DNA of 64,000 bases. It comes from Geomonas paludis (GTDB lineage Bacteria > Desulfobacterota > Desulfuromonadia > Geobacterales > Geobacteraceae). Below, piece by piece: positions 55,801 through 62,733 of this stretch (positions within the stretch are counted from its first letter, which is position 1; each line of letters starts with the position of its first letter). The DNA is taken from contig NZ_BLXY01000014.1 of the NCBI RefSeq assembly GCF_014193585.1, forward strand, positions 1 through 64,000, in the 5' to 3' direction. Both the position numbers and the translations under genes were made by a program. The notes under the pieces were generated by a model, which saw only the letters and a list, made by a program, of their open reading frames with translations, made no database searches and was not told the DNA's origin.

Positions 55801-57604
55801 CGGCACCTTCTACCTCGGGGCCCTGGCCGACCCGGCCAACACGGTCACCGAGGACAACGAGGCCAACAACGGCACGGTCGGGCCGCAGTTCACCATCGGC
55901 AGCGACCTGCAGGTGACCGCTGTCTCCGGAAGCGTTTCCGGCGGCAGGCTCACCTACTCCGTCACCGTGAAAAACAGCGGCGAGATCTCGTCGGCCTCCT
56001 CCAGTACCGGCATCTACCTTTCCGCGGACGCCACTGCCACCACTGGTGATTACCTGGTGCTGAAGGTGAGCACCCCGTCGCTGGCGGCAGGCGCCGAGAC
56101 CGTGCTCACCGGCAGTTTCTCGCTTGCCTCAAGCACCCCGACCGGCAGCTTCTACGTGGCAGCGGTTGCCGACATGGCGGCCGTGGTCGCCGAAAGCAAC
56201 GAAGCGAACAACGGCGCCGTGGGCAACCAGGTCGTGGTGAACAACGACCTCACCGTGAGCACCGTCTCCGGGTCCATCAGTAACGGCGTCCTCACCTACT
56301 CCGTCACGGTGAACAACGCCGGCAACGCCAACCCCAACGTCCCCGTCACCCTGTACTTCTCGGCCGACGGCAGCGTGACCACCTCAGATTACCTGGTCAC
56401 CCAGCTGACCCAGGCCCAGATCGCGGGCGGGACCAGCAAGACCTTCACCGGCAACGTCACCGTGCCCGGGAGCATCCCCGCCGGCACCTTCTACCTCGGC
56501 GCACTGGCCGACGCGGCCAACATCGTTTCCGAGGACAGCGACAGCAACAACGGCGCGGTCGGCCCGCAGTTCACCATCGGCAGCGATCTCCAGGTGACGG
56601 CGGTAACCGGCAGCATCTCGGGCGGCAGGCTGAGCTACTCGGTGACCGTGAAGAATGCCGGCAGCATCACCTCGGCCTCTTCCAACACCGGCCTGTACCT
56701 CTCCACCGACGCCACCGCCTCCACCTCCGACTACCTGGTGGTGAAGCTCGCCACCCCGTCGCTGGCGGCAGGCGGCCAGACCGTCCTGACCGGCAGCATC
56801 TCCCTGGCCTCCTCCACGCCGGCGGGGACCTTCTCGCTCGCCGCTGTTGCCGACATGGCAGGCGTGGTGACCGAGAGTGACGAGAGCAACAACGGCGCCA
56901 CCGGCAGCGGGGTCCAGGTAAGGAACGACCTCACCGTCACCGCCGTCTCCGGAACCCTTACCAACGGAGTGCTCAGCTACTCCGTCACGGTGAACAACAA
57001 CGGCAACGGCAACCCCAATGTCCCGGTCACCATCTACTTCTCCGCCGACGGGACCGCAGCCACCTCCGACTATGTGGTCACCATCGTGACCCCGGCCGCA
57101 GTGACCGGCGGCACCAGCAGGACCTTCACCGGCACGGCCACCGTGCCCACCTCCATCCCCGCCGGGACCTACTACCTGGCCGCCCTCGCCGACCCGGCCA
57201 ACGTGGTCGCCGAAGACAACGACGCCAACAACGGCGCCGTCGGGGCACAGTTCACCATCGGCAGCGACCTCCAGGTGACCGCAGTCACCGGGAGCATCTC
57301 GGCCGGGAGACTCACCTACTCGGTGACGGTCAAGAACGCCGGCACTACCTACTCCGGTTCTTCCTACACCGGCGTCTACCTGAGCCGGCTGGTCTTCGTC
57401 GGGTCCGGCGACTACACGGTGACCAAGGTCAGCACAGCCCAGATCGCCCCGGGCGGCCAGCTCGTCCTGACCGGGTCCGCCACCATCCCGTCCACGGTGC
57501 CGGCCGGTGACTACATGGTTACCGGCGTTGCCGACGCCAACTTGCAGTTGGTGGAGAGCAACGAGGGGAACAACCAGCTCTTGGGCAACCAGGTCACCCG
57601 TTAA
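49862..57604 (+). CDS. Giant secreted subtilisin-like protease with CARDB repeats, 2580 residues
   Basis: An S8 serine protease. A signal peptide (1-26) and an I9-like propeptide (about 45-120, with VIVKFKPGV and EYAEPDYVIEP) are followed by a catalytic domain (about 130-450) with D160 in VLDTGID, H206 in HGTHVSG and S396 in SGTSMAAPH. All three residues are present, so activity is expected. An Ig-like putative domain (about 575-640, LPAGLTLNPATGEITGVP), an FG-GAP/VCBS propeller-like region (about 655-1100, DLDGDGKQEM type) and 13 CARDB-type repeats (about 1107-2580) follow. GAGGT lies 5-6 nt before the ATG. A surface or extracellular protease with a long stalk is inferred; there is no sorting motif at the C-terminus. 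Possible work on surface cytochromes is speculation. Confidence 0.93.
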   Translation: MTKMNRCLLLLLSLLMLLSLTHQVQAAPGSPGAPDTSPGGQHPPKHRDDAVIVKFKPGVSAKGKEKLHQRHGTSAAKDFPRLNMQVVKLKKGVTVEETLATLKGDPDLEYAEPDYVIEPSALPNDSYWRSGQLWGLQRINAPAAWDITTGSSDTVVAVLDTGIDYNHPDLAPNVWTNPGIDAGYVGDVHGIDTFNHDSDPNDDHFHGTHVSGTIGAVSDSSGVVGLNWNVKILACKFIGIGSGGVLDPLAGASTVYGNISGAIECLNYVKTLKERGVNIVATNNSWGLSSYSQAIYDAIAAQPDILFVAAAGNNGADNDKYPSYPASYPLSNVISVAASGQSATAPYDENQPSWTNYSRNSIHIAAPGDGILSTVPYTSSYNTGYVRGYGMQSGTSMAAPHVTGLAALLASIGKDWIQTRNLILSGGDAVPALADTTFTGRRINAYNSLACTDRPLFALMNQPRSVTPGIPVTLTAISINCGSAVGPVTATVPGGGTIELLDNGVAPDQTAGDGIFSATWTPDSDSGLLSFAYPGGSTALQYPAVTLGYATADLPLSSAGRTASGKVPLRFALHLEASGGVAPYTWSITTGTLPAGLTLNPATGEITGVPTEAANSLFTVRVTDSAGYYDSGSWHIVLTKDEAAGWPYILPNPPAGRADVASSPVFADLDGDGKQEMIVSMWNSLLVFYNSTGSVRQYNFPAGTTVSTAAVSDLYRDGSNKIIVSVGSPAQTGAIYAFDKDLQLLSGFPAGKFNTTSGTPGSCSAPVIADLNSDGNKTITVDCSPDDPADPNFGKSILVTVTPQGTMLAGWPIVNGPAVGARATTEQMPVVGDLLGDGKKEVVSITSDGMLHAWSKEGTQVKQWQAAANLGDWASAKTRVWTPVLADVNGDNALEVLVKQNYFADASNQAHRISVFDKNGALLPGWPLLFPVPVAEGGIIAADLTKDGVPEIITNISSTPASYQWQAFKGDGTVVSGWSQVAENSAVQKKALPITGGYGGNTFPDVFYATSDTDAFLQGYSAAGTTLASYPETVALDTFVASSPAMGDIDGDGKLEIAVKAADGSVHLWKSGQYLSPFSHQWTMFAHDLEHTGSLPVLDPSQLPSSDLVVTAVSGSIAGGKLNYSVTITNNGTITAGTSYTGIYLSRDNVASKADTLIARISTISIPAGVSVTMTSSAAIPASLAGGSYYIAALADDTGIVTERDEANNGAAGEQLLLNNDLSISALSGTLSAGVLSYSVTVNNGGNGNASAPIALYFSDDANAEATDHLITTLSATTIPGGTGKTLTGSVAVPGNTPAGTFYLVALADPANVVAEDNEANNGAVAEQFTIGNDLQVTDISGSVSGGKLTYSVTVMNAGNINASPTSTGLYLRRYTFMEPGDFLVHKVTTAQLAPGAQTTLVGTITIPASAPTGTVYLTAMADMAGQLAETDEGNNALEGSQLLLNNDLAVTAVSGTLTGGVLTYSVTVENRGSANPNVPVSIYFSADDNATTSDYLVTLTPVTQIAGGTSKVLNGSATVPGSVPAGTFYLAAVADPANLVIEDDESNNGAVGPQFTIGSDLRVTAVTGSISGGRLSYSVTVRNDGVTTAAASNTGLYLSSDDVAATTDYLVTRLATGQLAAGAEVVLSGSVSLAASTPTGTFYLAAFADMAGVVTEANEDNNGAAVNQLSVNNDITVSNVSGTLSGGVLTYSVTLNNSGNANPTLPVNLYFSIDGSATTSDYLVTQLTGISLPGGTSKTITGSVTIPSTVPAGTFYLGALADPANVVAETNDDNNGSVGPQFSIGSDLQVTAVSGSISGGRLSYSVTVKNTGDIASASSNTGIYLSADATATTSDFLVLKVSTASLAAGAEVVLTGSFALPPATPTGSYYVAAVADMAGVVTESDEANNGAAGTQVTVSNDITVSAVSGTLTAGVLSYTVTVSNSGNANPTLPVSLYFSTDGSVTTSDYLITQLTGISLPGGSSKTITGNVTIPSTVPAGTFYLGALADPANTVTEDNEANNGTVGPQFTIGSDLQVTAVSGSVSGGRLTYSVTVKNSGEISSASSSTGIYLSADATATTGDYLVLKVSTPSLAAGAETVLTGSFSLASSTPTGSFYVAAVADMAAVVAESNEANNGAVGNQVVVNNDLTVSTVSGSISNGVLTYSVTVNNAGNANPNVPVTLYFSADGSVTTSDYLVTQLTQAQIAGGTSKTFTGNVTVPGSIPAGTFYLGALADAANIVSEDSDSNNGAVGPQFTIGSDLQVTAVTGSISGGRLSYSVTVKNAGSITSASSNTGLYLSTDATASTSDYLVVKLATPSLAAGGQTVLTGSISLASSTPAGTFSLAAVADMAGVVTESDESNNGATGSGVQVRNDLTVTAVSGTLTNGVLSYSVTVNNNGNGNPNVPVTIYFSADGTAATSDYVVTIVTPAAVTGGTSRTFTGTATVPTSIPAGTYYLAALADPANVVAEDNDANNGAVGAQFTIGSDLQVTAVTGSISAGRLTYSVTVKNAGTTYSGSSYTGVYLSRLVFVGSGDYTVTKVSTAQIAPGGQLVLTGSATIPSTVPAGDYMVTGVADANLQLVESNEGNNQLLGNQVTR
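53180..57604 (+). repeat. Thirteen CARDB repeats with an exact 681-bp dimer period
   Basis: Codons for the leading Asp of the odd-numbered repeats start at 53180, 53861, 54542, 55223, 55904, 56585 and 57266: six intervals of exactly 681 bp. Odd repeats share a TGIYLS-type motif and even repeats a LYFSADGS-type motif, so the duplication unit is a two-domain dimer. Confidence 0.9.
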
Positions 57605-57933
57605 CGCAAACCTTCCGGAACTTCGAAGCAGAGCGGCCTTAATCCCCCCTCCCCTTGCGGGAGGGGGTCAGGGGGTGGGGGAAGCGGCCATCCCCCCCAC
57701 GGCTTGCGGCTTCATCCACCCTCCGTCCTCCTCCCGCCTTCGCGGGCCGAAGCGCTACGGCGCGCAGGCCCGTCAAGGGAGGGGGAGCCTTTTTGGCACT
57801 TCCCCCCGCGTTCCCCTTTGAACTTAACCACGATCCTCTGGACAGGGAGGGTCGTATGCTGCTACGGTAGCCAAGTCGGCCGCCGCCGGGGTTCTCCCCC
57901 GCCGGCGGCACTACCCGGCCCGGAGAAGAGAGA
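57605..57933. other. Intergenic region after the subtilase gene
   Basis: It is filled with G/C-rich palindromic sequence of the CCCTC/GAGGG type (about 57640-57790), including CCCCTTGCGGGAGGGG. No gene, clear terminator or promoter is recognised. Confidence 0.5.
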
Positions 57934-58599
57934 TTGGCAGCAAACGACACCCCGACCCGCCTCCTCGAAATCTACGACGCGCTCTACCGTCGCTACGGCG
58001 CCCTCAACTGGTGGCCCGCCGACACCCCCTTCGAGGTCTGCGTCGGCGCCATCCTCACCCAGAACACCAACTGGCTCAACGTGGAAAAAGCTATAGCGAA
58101 CCTGAAGCGGGAGGGGCTCCTCTCGGCGGAGGCGATCCGTGAGGTACACCAGGAGCGGCTCGCCGAGGCGATTCGCCCTTCCGGCTTCTTCAACGTGAAG
58201 AGCGTGCGGCTGAAGGGGTTCGTTACGTGGCTCTTCGAGCGGCATGGCAGTCTCGACGCCATGTTCGCCGGCGACTGGCAGCAGCTGCGCCAGGAGCTGG
58301 TGGCTGTCCCCGGCATCGGCCCGGAGACCTGCGACTCCATCCTCCTCTACGCCGGGGGGAAACCGTCCTTCGTGGTGGACGCCTACACCCGACGCCTGTT
58401 TTCCCGGCTGGGCCTGGTGAGCGACAAGGACGATTACCACCGGGTGCGCACGCTGTTCATGGAGCACCTGCCCCCCGAGGTGGCGCTGTTCAACGAGTAC
58501 CACGCCCTGATCGTCGAGCAGTGCAAGCGCCACTGCCGCAAGAAACCTTCCTGCGACGGCTGCCCGCTGGGTCGGGCCTGCTGCCTCGCCACCCCCTGA
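57934..58599 (+). CDS. Endonuclease III-like HhH-GPD DNA glycosylase (MagIII-like)
   Basis: A base-excision repair glycosylase of the HhH-GPD superfamily, 221 residues, with an N-terminal helical domain, helix-hairpin-helix VPGIGPETCDSILLYA, catalytic Asp in FVVDAYTRR, and a C-terminal cluster C-X5-C-X2-C-X5-C (CRKKPSCDGCPLGRAC). The Lys that defines bifunctional endonuclease III (GRKT) is replaced (GPET), so lyase activity is unlikely. That pattern fits the 3-methyladenine glycosylase MagIII branch. The start is TTG at 57934 with GGAGAAGAG upstream and no better codon. It lies 12 bp before the next gene and is probably co-transcribed with it. Confidence 0.85.
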   Translation: MAANDTPTRLLEIYDALYRRYGALNWWPADTPFEVCVGAILTQNTNWLNVEKAIANLKREGLLSAEAIREVHQERLAEAIRPSGFFNVKSVRLKGFVTWLFERHGSLDAMFAGDWQQLRQELVAVPGIGPETCDSILLYAGGKPSFVVDAYTRRLFSRLGLVSDKDDYHRVRTLFMEHLPPEVALFNEYHALIVEQCKRHCRKKPSCDGCPLGRACCLATP

Positions 58600-58611
58600 C
58601 CACGGACCATC

Positions 58612-59823
58612 ATGAGAAAACTCGCCAACATCTTTTTGATCCTGTTCTTCGCCGACGGCTTCCTGTCTGTCCTGGACGAATTCTCCTCGCTGGTGGCCCC
58701 GGTGGCGCCGCTCACCCTGTTCCGGATGCAGGTCGCCAACTCGGTGCTGCTCCTTGCCATCCCCCTCTACCTCTGCCTGGGCATCGACCGGCGCCTCCCC
58801 AAGAAGCTCTTCATCCCGCTGATCGCCTTCCTGTTCGCCTGCCCCCTGGCGGCCTGGGTGTTCCCGGTGCTGGCAGGCTCGAAGCTCTACGCCGTGGCCA
58901 TGTCGCTCATACAACTGGGCGTCCCGCCGCTCATGATCGCGCGCTACCGTGACGCCAAGGACCCGGGGCTGACGCTGCCGGCCTGGCGCTTCGAGGGGCC
59001 CTTCTTCGAGGTACGGAACACACTGGGCTTCACCGCCATCAACGTGGTGCTTCTTCCCGTGCTGCTGGCGACGCTGACCCTGTTTGCGGCCGACGCCTGG
59101 GCGCAGGGCAACACGGCCGGCTTCATCAGGGTGACGCCGCGCGGGCTCTACCTGACCGAGCGGGTGTACCGGCGCGGCAACCAGACCGTGCGGCTGACGG
59201 GGATGGTGCATGTCGGGGAAAAAGGGTACTACCAGGACGTGGCGCGGGTCCCCGAGCAGGGGCGGACCGTGGTGCTGGCGGAGGGGGTGACCGACAAGAA
59301 ACGGGCGCTGCGGCACCATTTCGATTACCGCGGCGTAGCGAGCTTTCTCGGGCTCGCCTCGCAGGAAAAGATGCTCTTCGACGGCAAGGTGATCGACGAG
59401 AAGGGGCTTCAGGCGCCGCCCAAGCCGGCGGCGGGGAACCAGCCGGACATCCTGGTGGCGGATACCGACCTGAGCACCTTCCGTCCCGAGACGCTGCGTT
59501 TCCTGGACCAGGTGGGCAAGGAGCTGCAGAAGAGCCCGTCCTTCATGGAGGCGGCGCTCAACCTGAACCGCTGGGCGGAGCGGAACGTCACCCCGCAGAT
59601 GCAAGAGGTTATCATGGACGACATCCTGACCCGCCGCAACGAGGTGCTGCTGGGCTACCTCGACCAGGCGCTCAAGCGCTACGACACCGTGGTGGTCCCC
59701 TGGGGGGCGCTGCACATGAAAGGAATAGAGGCGGGGGTGCTCAAGCGGGGTTTCGTGCTGCAGCAGGAGCAGCGGCGCCTGGCCATCGACCTGAAGCGGA
59801 TCCTGCTCGCCAAGGCCCGCTAG
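58612..59823 (+). CDS. Membrane protein with a TraB/TIKI-like C-terminal domain, 403 residues
   Basis: The N-terminal half (about 1-160) has four to five membrane segments and no family I recognise. The C-terminal half (about 175-400) has the pattern of the TraB/PrgY/GumN (TIKI-like) superfamily: GMVHVGEKGYYQ, VVLAEGVTDKK and a late VVVPWGALHMKGIE with conserved Gly-His and Glu residues. Members of that superfamily include metal-dependent peptidases; activity here is unproven. It starts 12 bp after the glycosylase gene. Two palindromic repeats follow the stop. Confidence 0.72.
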   Translation: MRKLANIFLILFFADGFLSVLDEFSSLVAPVAPLTLFRMQVANSVLLLAIPLYLCLGIDRRLPKKLFIPLIAFLFACPLAAWVFPVLAGSKLYAVAMSLIQLGVPPLMIARYRDAKDPGLTLPAWRFEGPFFEVRNTLGFTAINVVLLPVLLATLTLFAADAWAQGNTAGFIRVTPRGLYLTERVYRRGNQTVRLTGMVHVGEKGYYQDVARVPEQGRTVVLAEGVTDKKRALRHHFDYRGVASFLGLASQEKMLFDGKVIDEKGLQAPPKPAAGNQPDILVADTDLSTFRPETLRFLDQVGKELQKSPSFMEAALNLNRWAERNVTPQMQEVIMDDILTRRNEVLLGYLDQALKRYDTVVVPWGALHMKGIEAGVLKRGFVLQQEQRRLAIDLKRILLAKAR

Positions 59824-59832
59824 AAATGAAAA

Positions 59833-59863
59833 GGGGACTGGCTCCGCAAGGTGCCTGTCCCCC
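59833..59863. repeat. Dispersed 30-bp palindromic element, copy 5
   Basis: GGGGACTGGCTCC...GTGCCTGTCCCC, 10 bp after a stop codon. The hairpin with a following T-poor tail may serve as a 3' end signal. Confidence 0.85.
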
Positions 59864-59874
59864 TTCCCATCTAA

Positions 59875-59905
59875 AGGGGACTGGCTCCGCAGGTGCCTGT
59901 CCCCT
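59875..59905. repeat. Dispersed 30-bp palindromic element, copy 6
   Basis: Same orientation as copy 5, 42 bp away, one base shorter in the centre. The tandem pair lies between convergent genes. Confidence 0.85.
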
Positions 59906-59929
59906 TTGCGTCACTGCCGGCGAGCCCCT

Positions 59930-60469
59930 CTAGAACTGCTCCGACTCCTCCCCTGCCTGCTCCACCCCCCAGAACACGTCCAGGAAGTTCTTCAGGATGC
60001 GGGCGGTGAGCCCCCAGATCTCGTCGTCGCCGTAGAGGTAGAAGTACATCGGGTAGTTCTTGATCCCCTTGTGGTCCCAGTACTCGACCCGGTACACGCC
60101 CGGCTTGGAGAAGTGCGCCAGCGGCACCTCGATGAGCCGCTCGATCTCGGCGTCGTTGACGGTGAGCGTGTAGTTTTCCGGGAAGATGCCGACCACGGGG
60201 GTGACCAGGTAGTTGTGGATGGAGTGGCAGTCGTCCAACTCGCCGAGGACCTCGACGTCGGCGGGGTCGATGCCGACCTCCTCCCACGCCTCGCGGGTGG
60301 CGGTGTCGGCGCTGTCGCGGTCGCTTATCTCGCAGCGCCCGCCGGGGAAGGAGATCTCGCCGCTGTGGTGGGTGAGGTGGGTGGTGCGCTTGGTGAAGAG
60401 GATGTGGTACTCGCCGTTCTTCAGGAACAGGGGGAGCAGGACGGCGGCGGGGACCGGCCCCGCCTCCAT
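59930..60469 (-). CDS. Nudix hydrolase (CoA pyrophosphatase-like)
   Basis: Hydrolyses nucleoside diphosphates linked to another moiety; the CoA-pyrophosphatase (NudL/YeaB) branch is the best guess from the Nudix box GGRCEISDRDSADTATREAW continuing EEVGI and the preceding HSGEISFPGG motif. The listed ATG has no ribosome-binding site. The frame stays open upstream to the rpe stop and encodes a helix (IRERLKTSL) typical of this family's N-terminus, so translation may begin near 60562 at CTG, coupled to rpe. Last gene of rsmB-rpe-Nudix. Confidence 0.85.
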   Translation of the reverse strand: MEAGPVPAAVLLPLFLKNGEYHILFTKRTTHLTHHSGEISFPGGRCEISDRDSADTATREAWEEVGIDPADVEVLGELDDCHSIHNYLVTPVVGIFPENYTLTVNDAEIERLIEVPLAHFSKPGVYRVEYWDHKGIKNYPMYFYLYGDDEIWGLTARILKNFLDVFWGVEQAGEESEQF

Positions 60470-60558
60470 GGGGACGCGCCGGCGCGCGGCGAGAGAAGTC
60501 TTCAGCCTCTCCCTGATCGCGGCCGGAGACCCCGGCCGTTCCTGCCCGTTTTCGGCTA

Positions 60559-61224
60559 TCAGAGCACCGGCTCCTTGGCCCGCCGCTTCAGCTCGGCGAT
60601 GGTGGCCGTGTAGTCGGGCGAGTTGAAGACGGCGCTGCCGGCCACGAAGACGTCGGCGCCGGCGTGGGCGATGCGGGCGATGTTGTCCGTCTTGACGCCG
60701 CCGTCCACCTCGAGCTCCGCCTCGATCCCCCTGCGGTCCATGGTGGCGCGCAGCGCCTGGATCTTCGGGATGCAGGCCTCGATGAAGGACTGGCCGCCAA
60801 AGCCCGGGTTCACCGTCATCAGCAGGATCAGGTCCAGCTCCTCCATGACGTAGTCGAGCACGTTGAGCGGAGTCGCCGGGTTGAGCGAGACGCCCGCCTT
60901 CTTGCCGAAGGACTTGATCAGCTGGATGGTGCGGTGCAGGTGGTTGGTCGCCTCGGCGTGCACCACGATGATGTCGCTCCCCGCCTGGGCGAAGTCAGGG
61001 ATGTAGCGGTCCGGGTCCACGATCATCAGGTGCACGTCCAGCGGCAGCGTGGTGGCCCGGCGCGCGGCCTCGACGATGAGCGGGCCGATGGTGATGTTGG
61101 GGACGAACTGGCCGTCCATCACGTCGATGTGGACGTAGTCGGCGCCCGCGGTCTCGATGGCCTTGATCTCCTCGCCCAGGCGGGCGAAATCCGCGGAAAG
61201 TATGGAAGGTGCGATCTTTTTCAT
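60559..61224 (-). CDS. rpe: Ribulose-phosphate 3-epimerase
   Basis: Interconverts ribulose 5-phosphate and xylulose 5-phosphate in the pentose phosphate pathway. The 221-residue TIM barrel starts MKKIAPSILSADFARLG and has VHIDVMDGQFVPNITIG, LDVHLMI, MTVNPGFGGQ and VDGGV, which supply the metal-binding His/Asp residues and phosphate site. The ATG at 61224 is preceded by AGGAG (spacing 5-6 nt); the longer frame upstream is a shadow of rsmB. It begins 8 bp after the rsmB stop, so the two are co-transcribed. Confidence 0.96.
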   Translation of the reverse strand: MKKIAPSILSADFARLGEEIKAIETAGADYVHIDVMDGQFVPNITIGPLIVEAARRATTLPLDVHLMIVDPDRYIPDFAQAGSDIIVVHAEATNHLHRTIQLIKSFGKKAGVSLNPATPLNVLDYVMEELDLILLMTVNPGFGGQSFIEACIPKIQALRATMDRRGIEAELEVDGGVKTDNIARIAHAGADVFVAGSAVFNSPDYTATIAELKRRAKEPVL

Positions 61225-61232
61225 GGGTTCTC

Positions 61233-62582
61233 CTACTTGATTTTCTTGAGGCGGGCGGCGAAGAAGCCGTCCATGCCGTCGCGGTGCGGCCAGCTCCTGA
61301 AGAAGCCGCGCTCGGTGAAGAGAGGCGCGAACTCCGGGAACAGCGTGCGCAGGTCCTCGGCGACGAATTCGGGATGCTCGCGCAGGAAGGTGTCGATGAC
61401 GTACTCGTTCTCCTGCACGCTGGTGGAACAGGTGGCGTAGAGGAGCGTCCCCTCCTTGTCCAGGTACTTGCAGAGGTTTTCCAGGATGGTGACCTGGGTG
61501 CGCGCCTGCGGCAGCAGGTCCTCCGGGGACTTGCTCCACTTCCCTTCCGGGTTGCGCCGGATCACGCCCAGCCCCGAGCAGGGGGCGTCCACCAGGATCC
61601 TCTGGAAGGTGACCTCCTTGATGGCGGGGGAAGGTGTCGTGGCGTCCATGGTGAAGGTGCGCACCGATTTGATCCCCAGCCGGTCGCAGGTCTCCTTGAT
61701 CAGCCTGAGCTTCTTGTGGTTGACGTCGCAGGCGTAGATCTCGCCGGAGTCCCCCATGAGCTGGGCGATCTGGGTGGTCTTCCCGCCGGGCGCCGCGCAG
61801 GCGTCCAGCACCCGGTCACCCTTTTCCGGCGCCAGGAACAGCGGCGCCAGCTGCGAGGACTCGTCCTGCACCGTGAAGAGCCCGTCCCGGAACGAGGGGA
61901 GCCGGGAGATGAGCCCGGACTGGTTCAGCCGGATGCCGTCGGGGGACCAGCGGGTCTCGCCGCAGTTGATTCCCTCCTCGGTCAGGCGCGCCATGAGCGC
62001 CTCGCGCGAGGTGCGCAGGGTGTTGACCCGGATGGTGAAGGGTGGCGGCTCGGACATGGCGGCGGCCAGTTCCTCGGCCCCGTCCACACCCAGCTGGTCG
62101 CACCACTGCCTGGTGAGCCAGGCGGGATGGGAGTAGCGCACCGCCAGGTAGCCCACCGGGTTCTCGGCGCGGTCCGGGTAGCTTATGTTGTCGCGGTTGC
62201 GGTCGGCGTTTCTCAGGATGGCGTTGATGAAGCCGGACGCGCGCGGCGCCAGTTCCTTGGCGAGTTTCACCGTCTCGTTCACCGCGGCCGAAACCGGGAC
62301 GCGGTCCAGGAAGAAGCACTGGTACAGCCCCAGGCGCAACAGGAGCAGCACGTAGAGCTCGAGCTTGTCGGTGCGCTGCTTGGAAAACTGCCCGATGATG
62401 TGGTCCAGGGTCCCCTGCCGGCGCAGCACGCCGTACACCAGTTCGGTGAGAAGGCCGCGGTCGGCCCCCTTGATCATGTCCTTGGACAGTTCGTGGTCTA
62501 TCAGGATGTCTGCGAAGGACTTCTCTTTTTCGATGCGAAGCAGGATATCGAAGGCGGCGCGGCGCGGGTTTTTGCTGGACAA
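61233..62582 (-). CDS. rsmB: 16S rRNA m5C967 methyltransferase RsmB
   Basis: Methylates 16S rRNA at C967 using SAM. It has an N-terminal NusB-like helical domain (about 1-140) and a Rossmann methyltransferase domain with DACAAPGGKT (SAM site), DAPCSG (motif IV) and ATCSTSVQENE (motif VI nucleophile Cys). I place the start at TTG 62582 (449 residues): AAAGGAAG lies just upstream, and the earlier ATGs at 62627 and 62636 fall in or upstream of a promoter whose start point would lie after them. Confidence 0.93.
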   Translation of the reverse strand: MSSKNPRRAAFDILLRIEKEKSFADILIDHELSKDMIKGADRGLLTELVYGVLRRQGTLDHIIGQFSKQRTDKLELYVLLLLRLGLYQCFFLDRVPVSAAVNETVKLAKELAPRASGFINAILRNADRNRDNISYPDRAENPVGYLAVRYSHPAWLTRQWCDQLGVDGAEELAAAMSEPPPFTIRVNTLRTSREALMARLTEEGINCGETRWSPDGIRLNQSGLISRLPSFRDGLFTVQDESSQLAPLFLAPEKGDRVLDACAAPGGKTTQIAQLMGDSGEIYACDVNHKKLRLIKETCDRLGIKSVRTFTMDATTPSPAIKEVTFQRILVDAPCSGLGVIRRNPEGKWSKSPEDLLPQARTQVTILENLCKYLDKEGTLLYATCSTSVQENEYVIDTFLREHPEFVAEDLRTLFPEFAPLFTERGFFRSWPHRDGMDGFFAARLKKIK

Positions 62583-62625
62583 AATACTTCCTTTCAGGCG
62601 TGAGTGTCTGGGCTGGGCCGGATTC

Positions 62626-62653
62626 ATTATATGCATTTCGCCCAAAACTGCAA
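62626..62653 (-). promoter_or_regulatory. Sigma-70 promoter of rsmB-rpe-Nudix
   Basis: On the minus strand TTGCAG and a perfect TATAAT are separated by 16 nt. The expected start point near 62619 excludes the upstream ATG candidates for rsmB. Confidence 0.75.
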
Positions 62654-62666
62654 GCGGTTAGGGGAC

Positions 62667-62694
62667 TTGACACAGGAAATCCAAAGGCTACCCT
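62667..62694 (+). promoter_or_regulatory. Sigma-70 promoter of the thioredoxin-fold gene
   Basis: TTGACA and TACCCT are separated by 16 nt, 40 bp before the ATG. It is divergent from, and almost touching, the rsmB promoter. Confidence 0.65.
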
Positions 62695-62733
62695 TTAGCG
62701 TGGGTTTAATGATAACCGGGAGGAGGGTTTACC

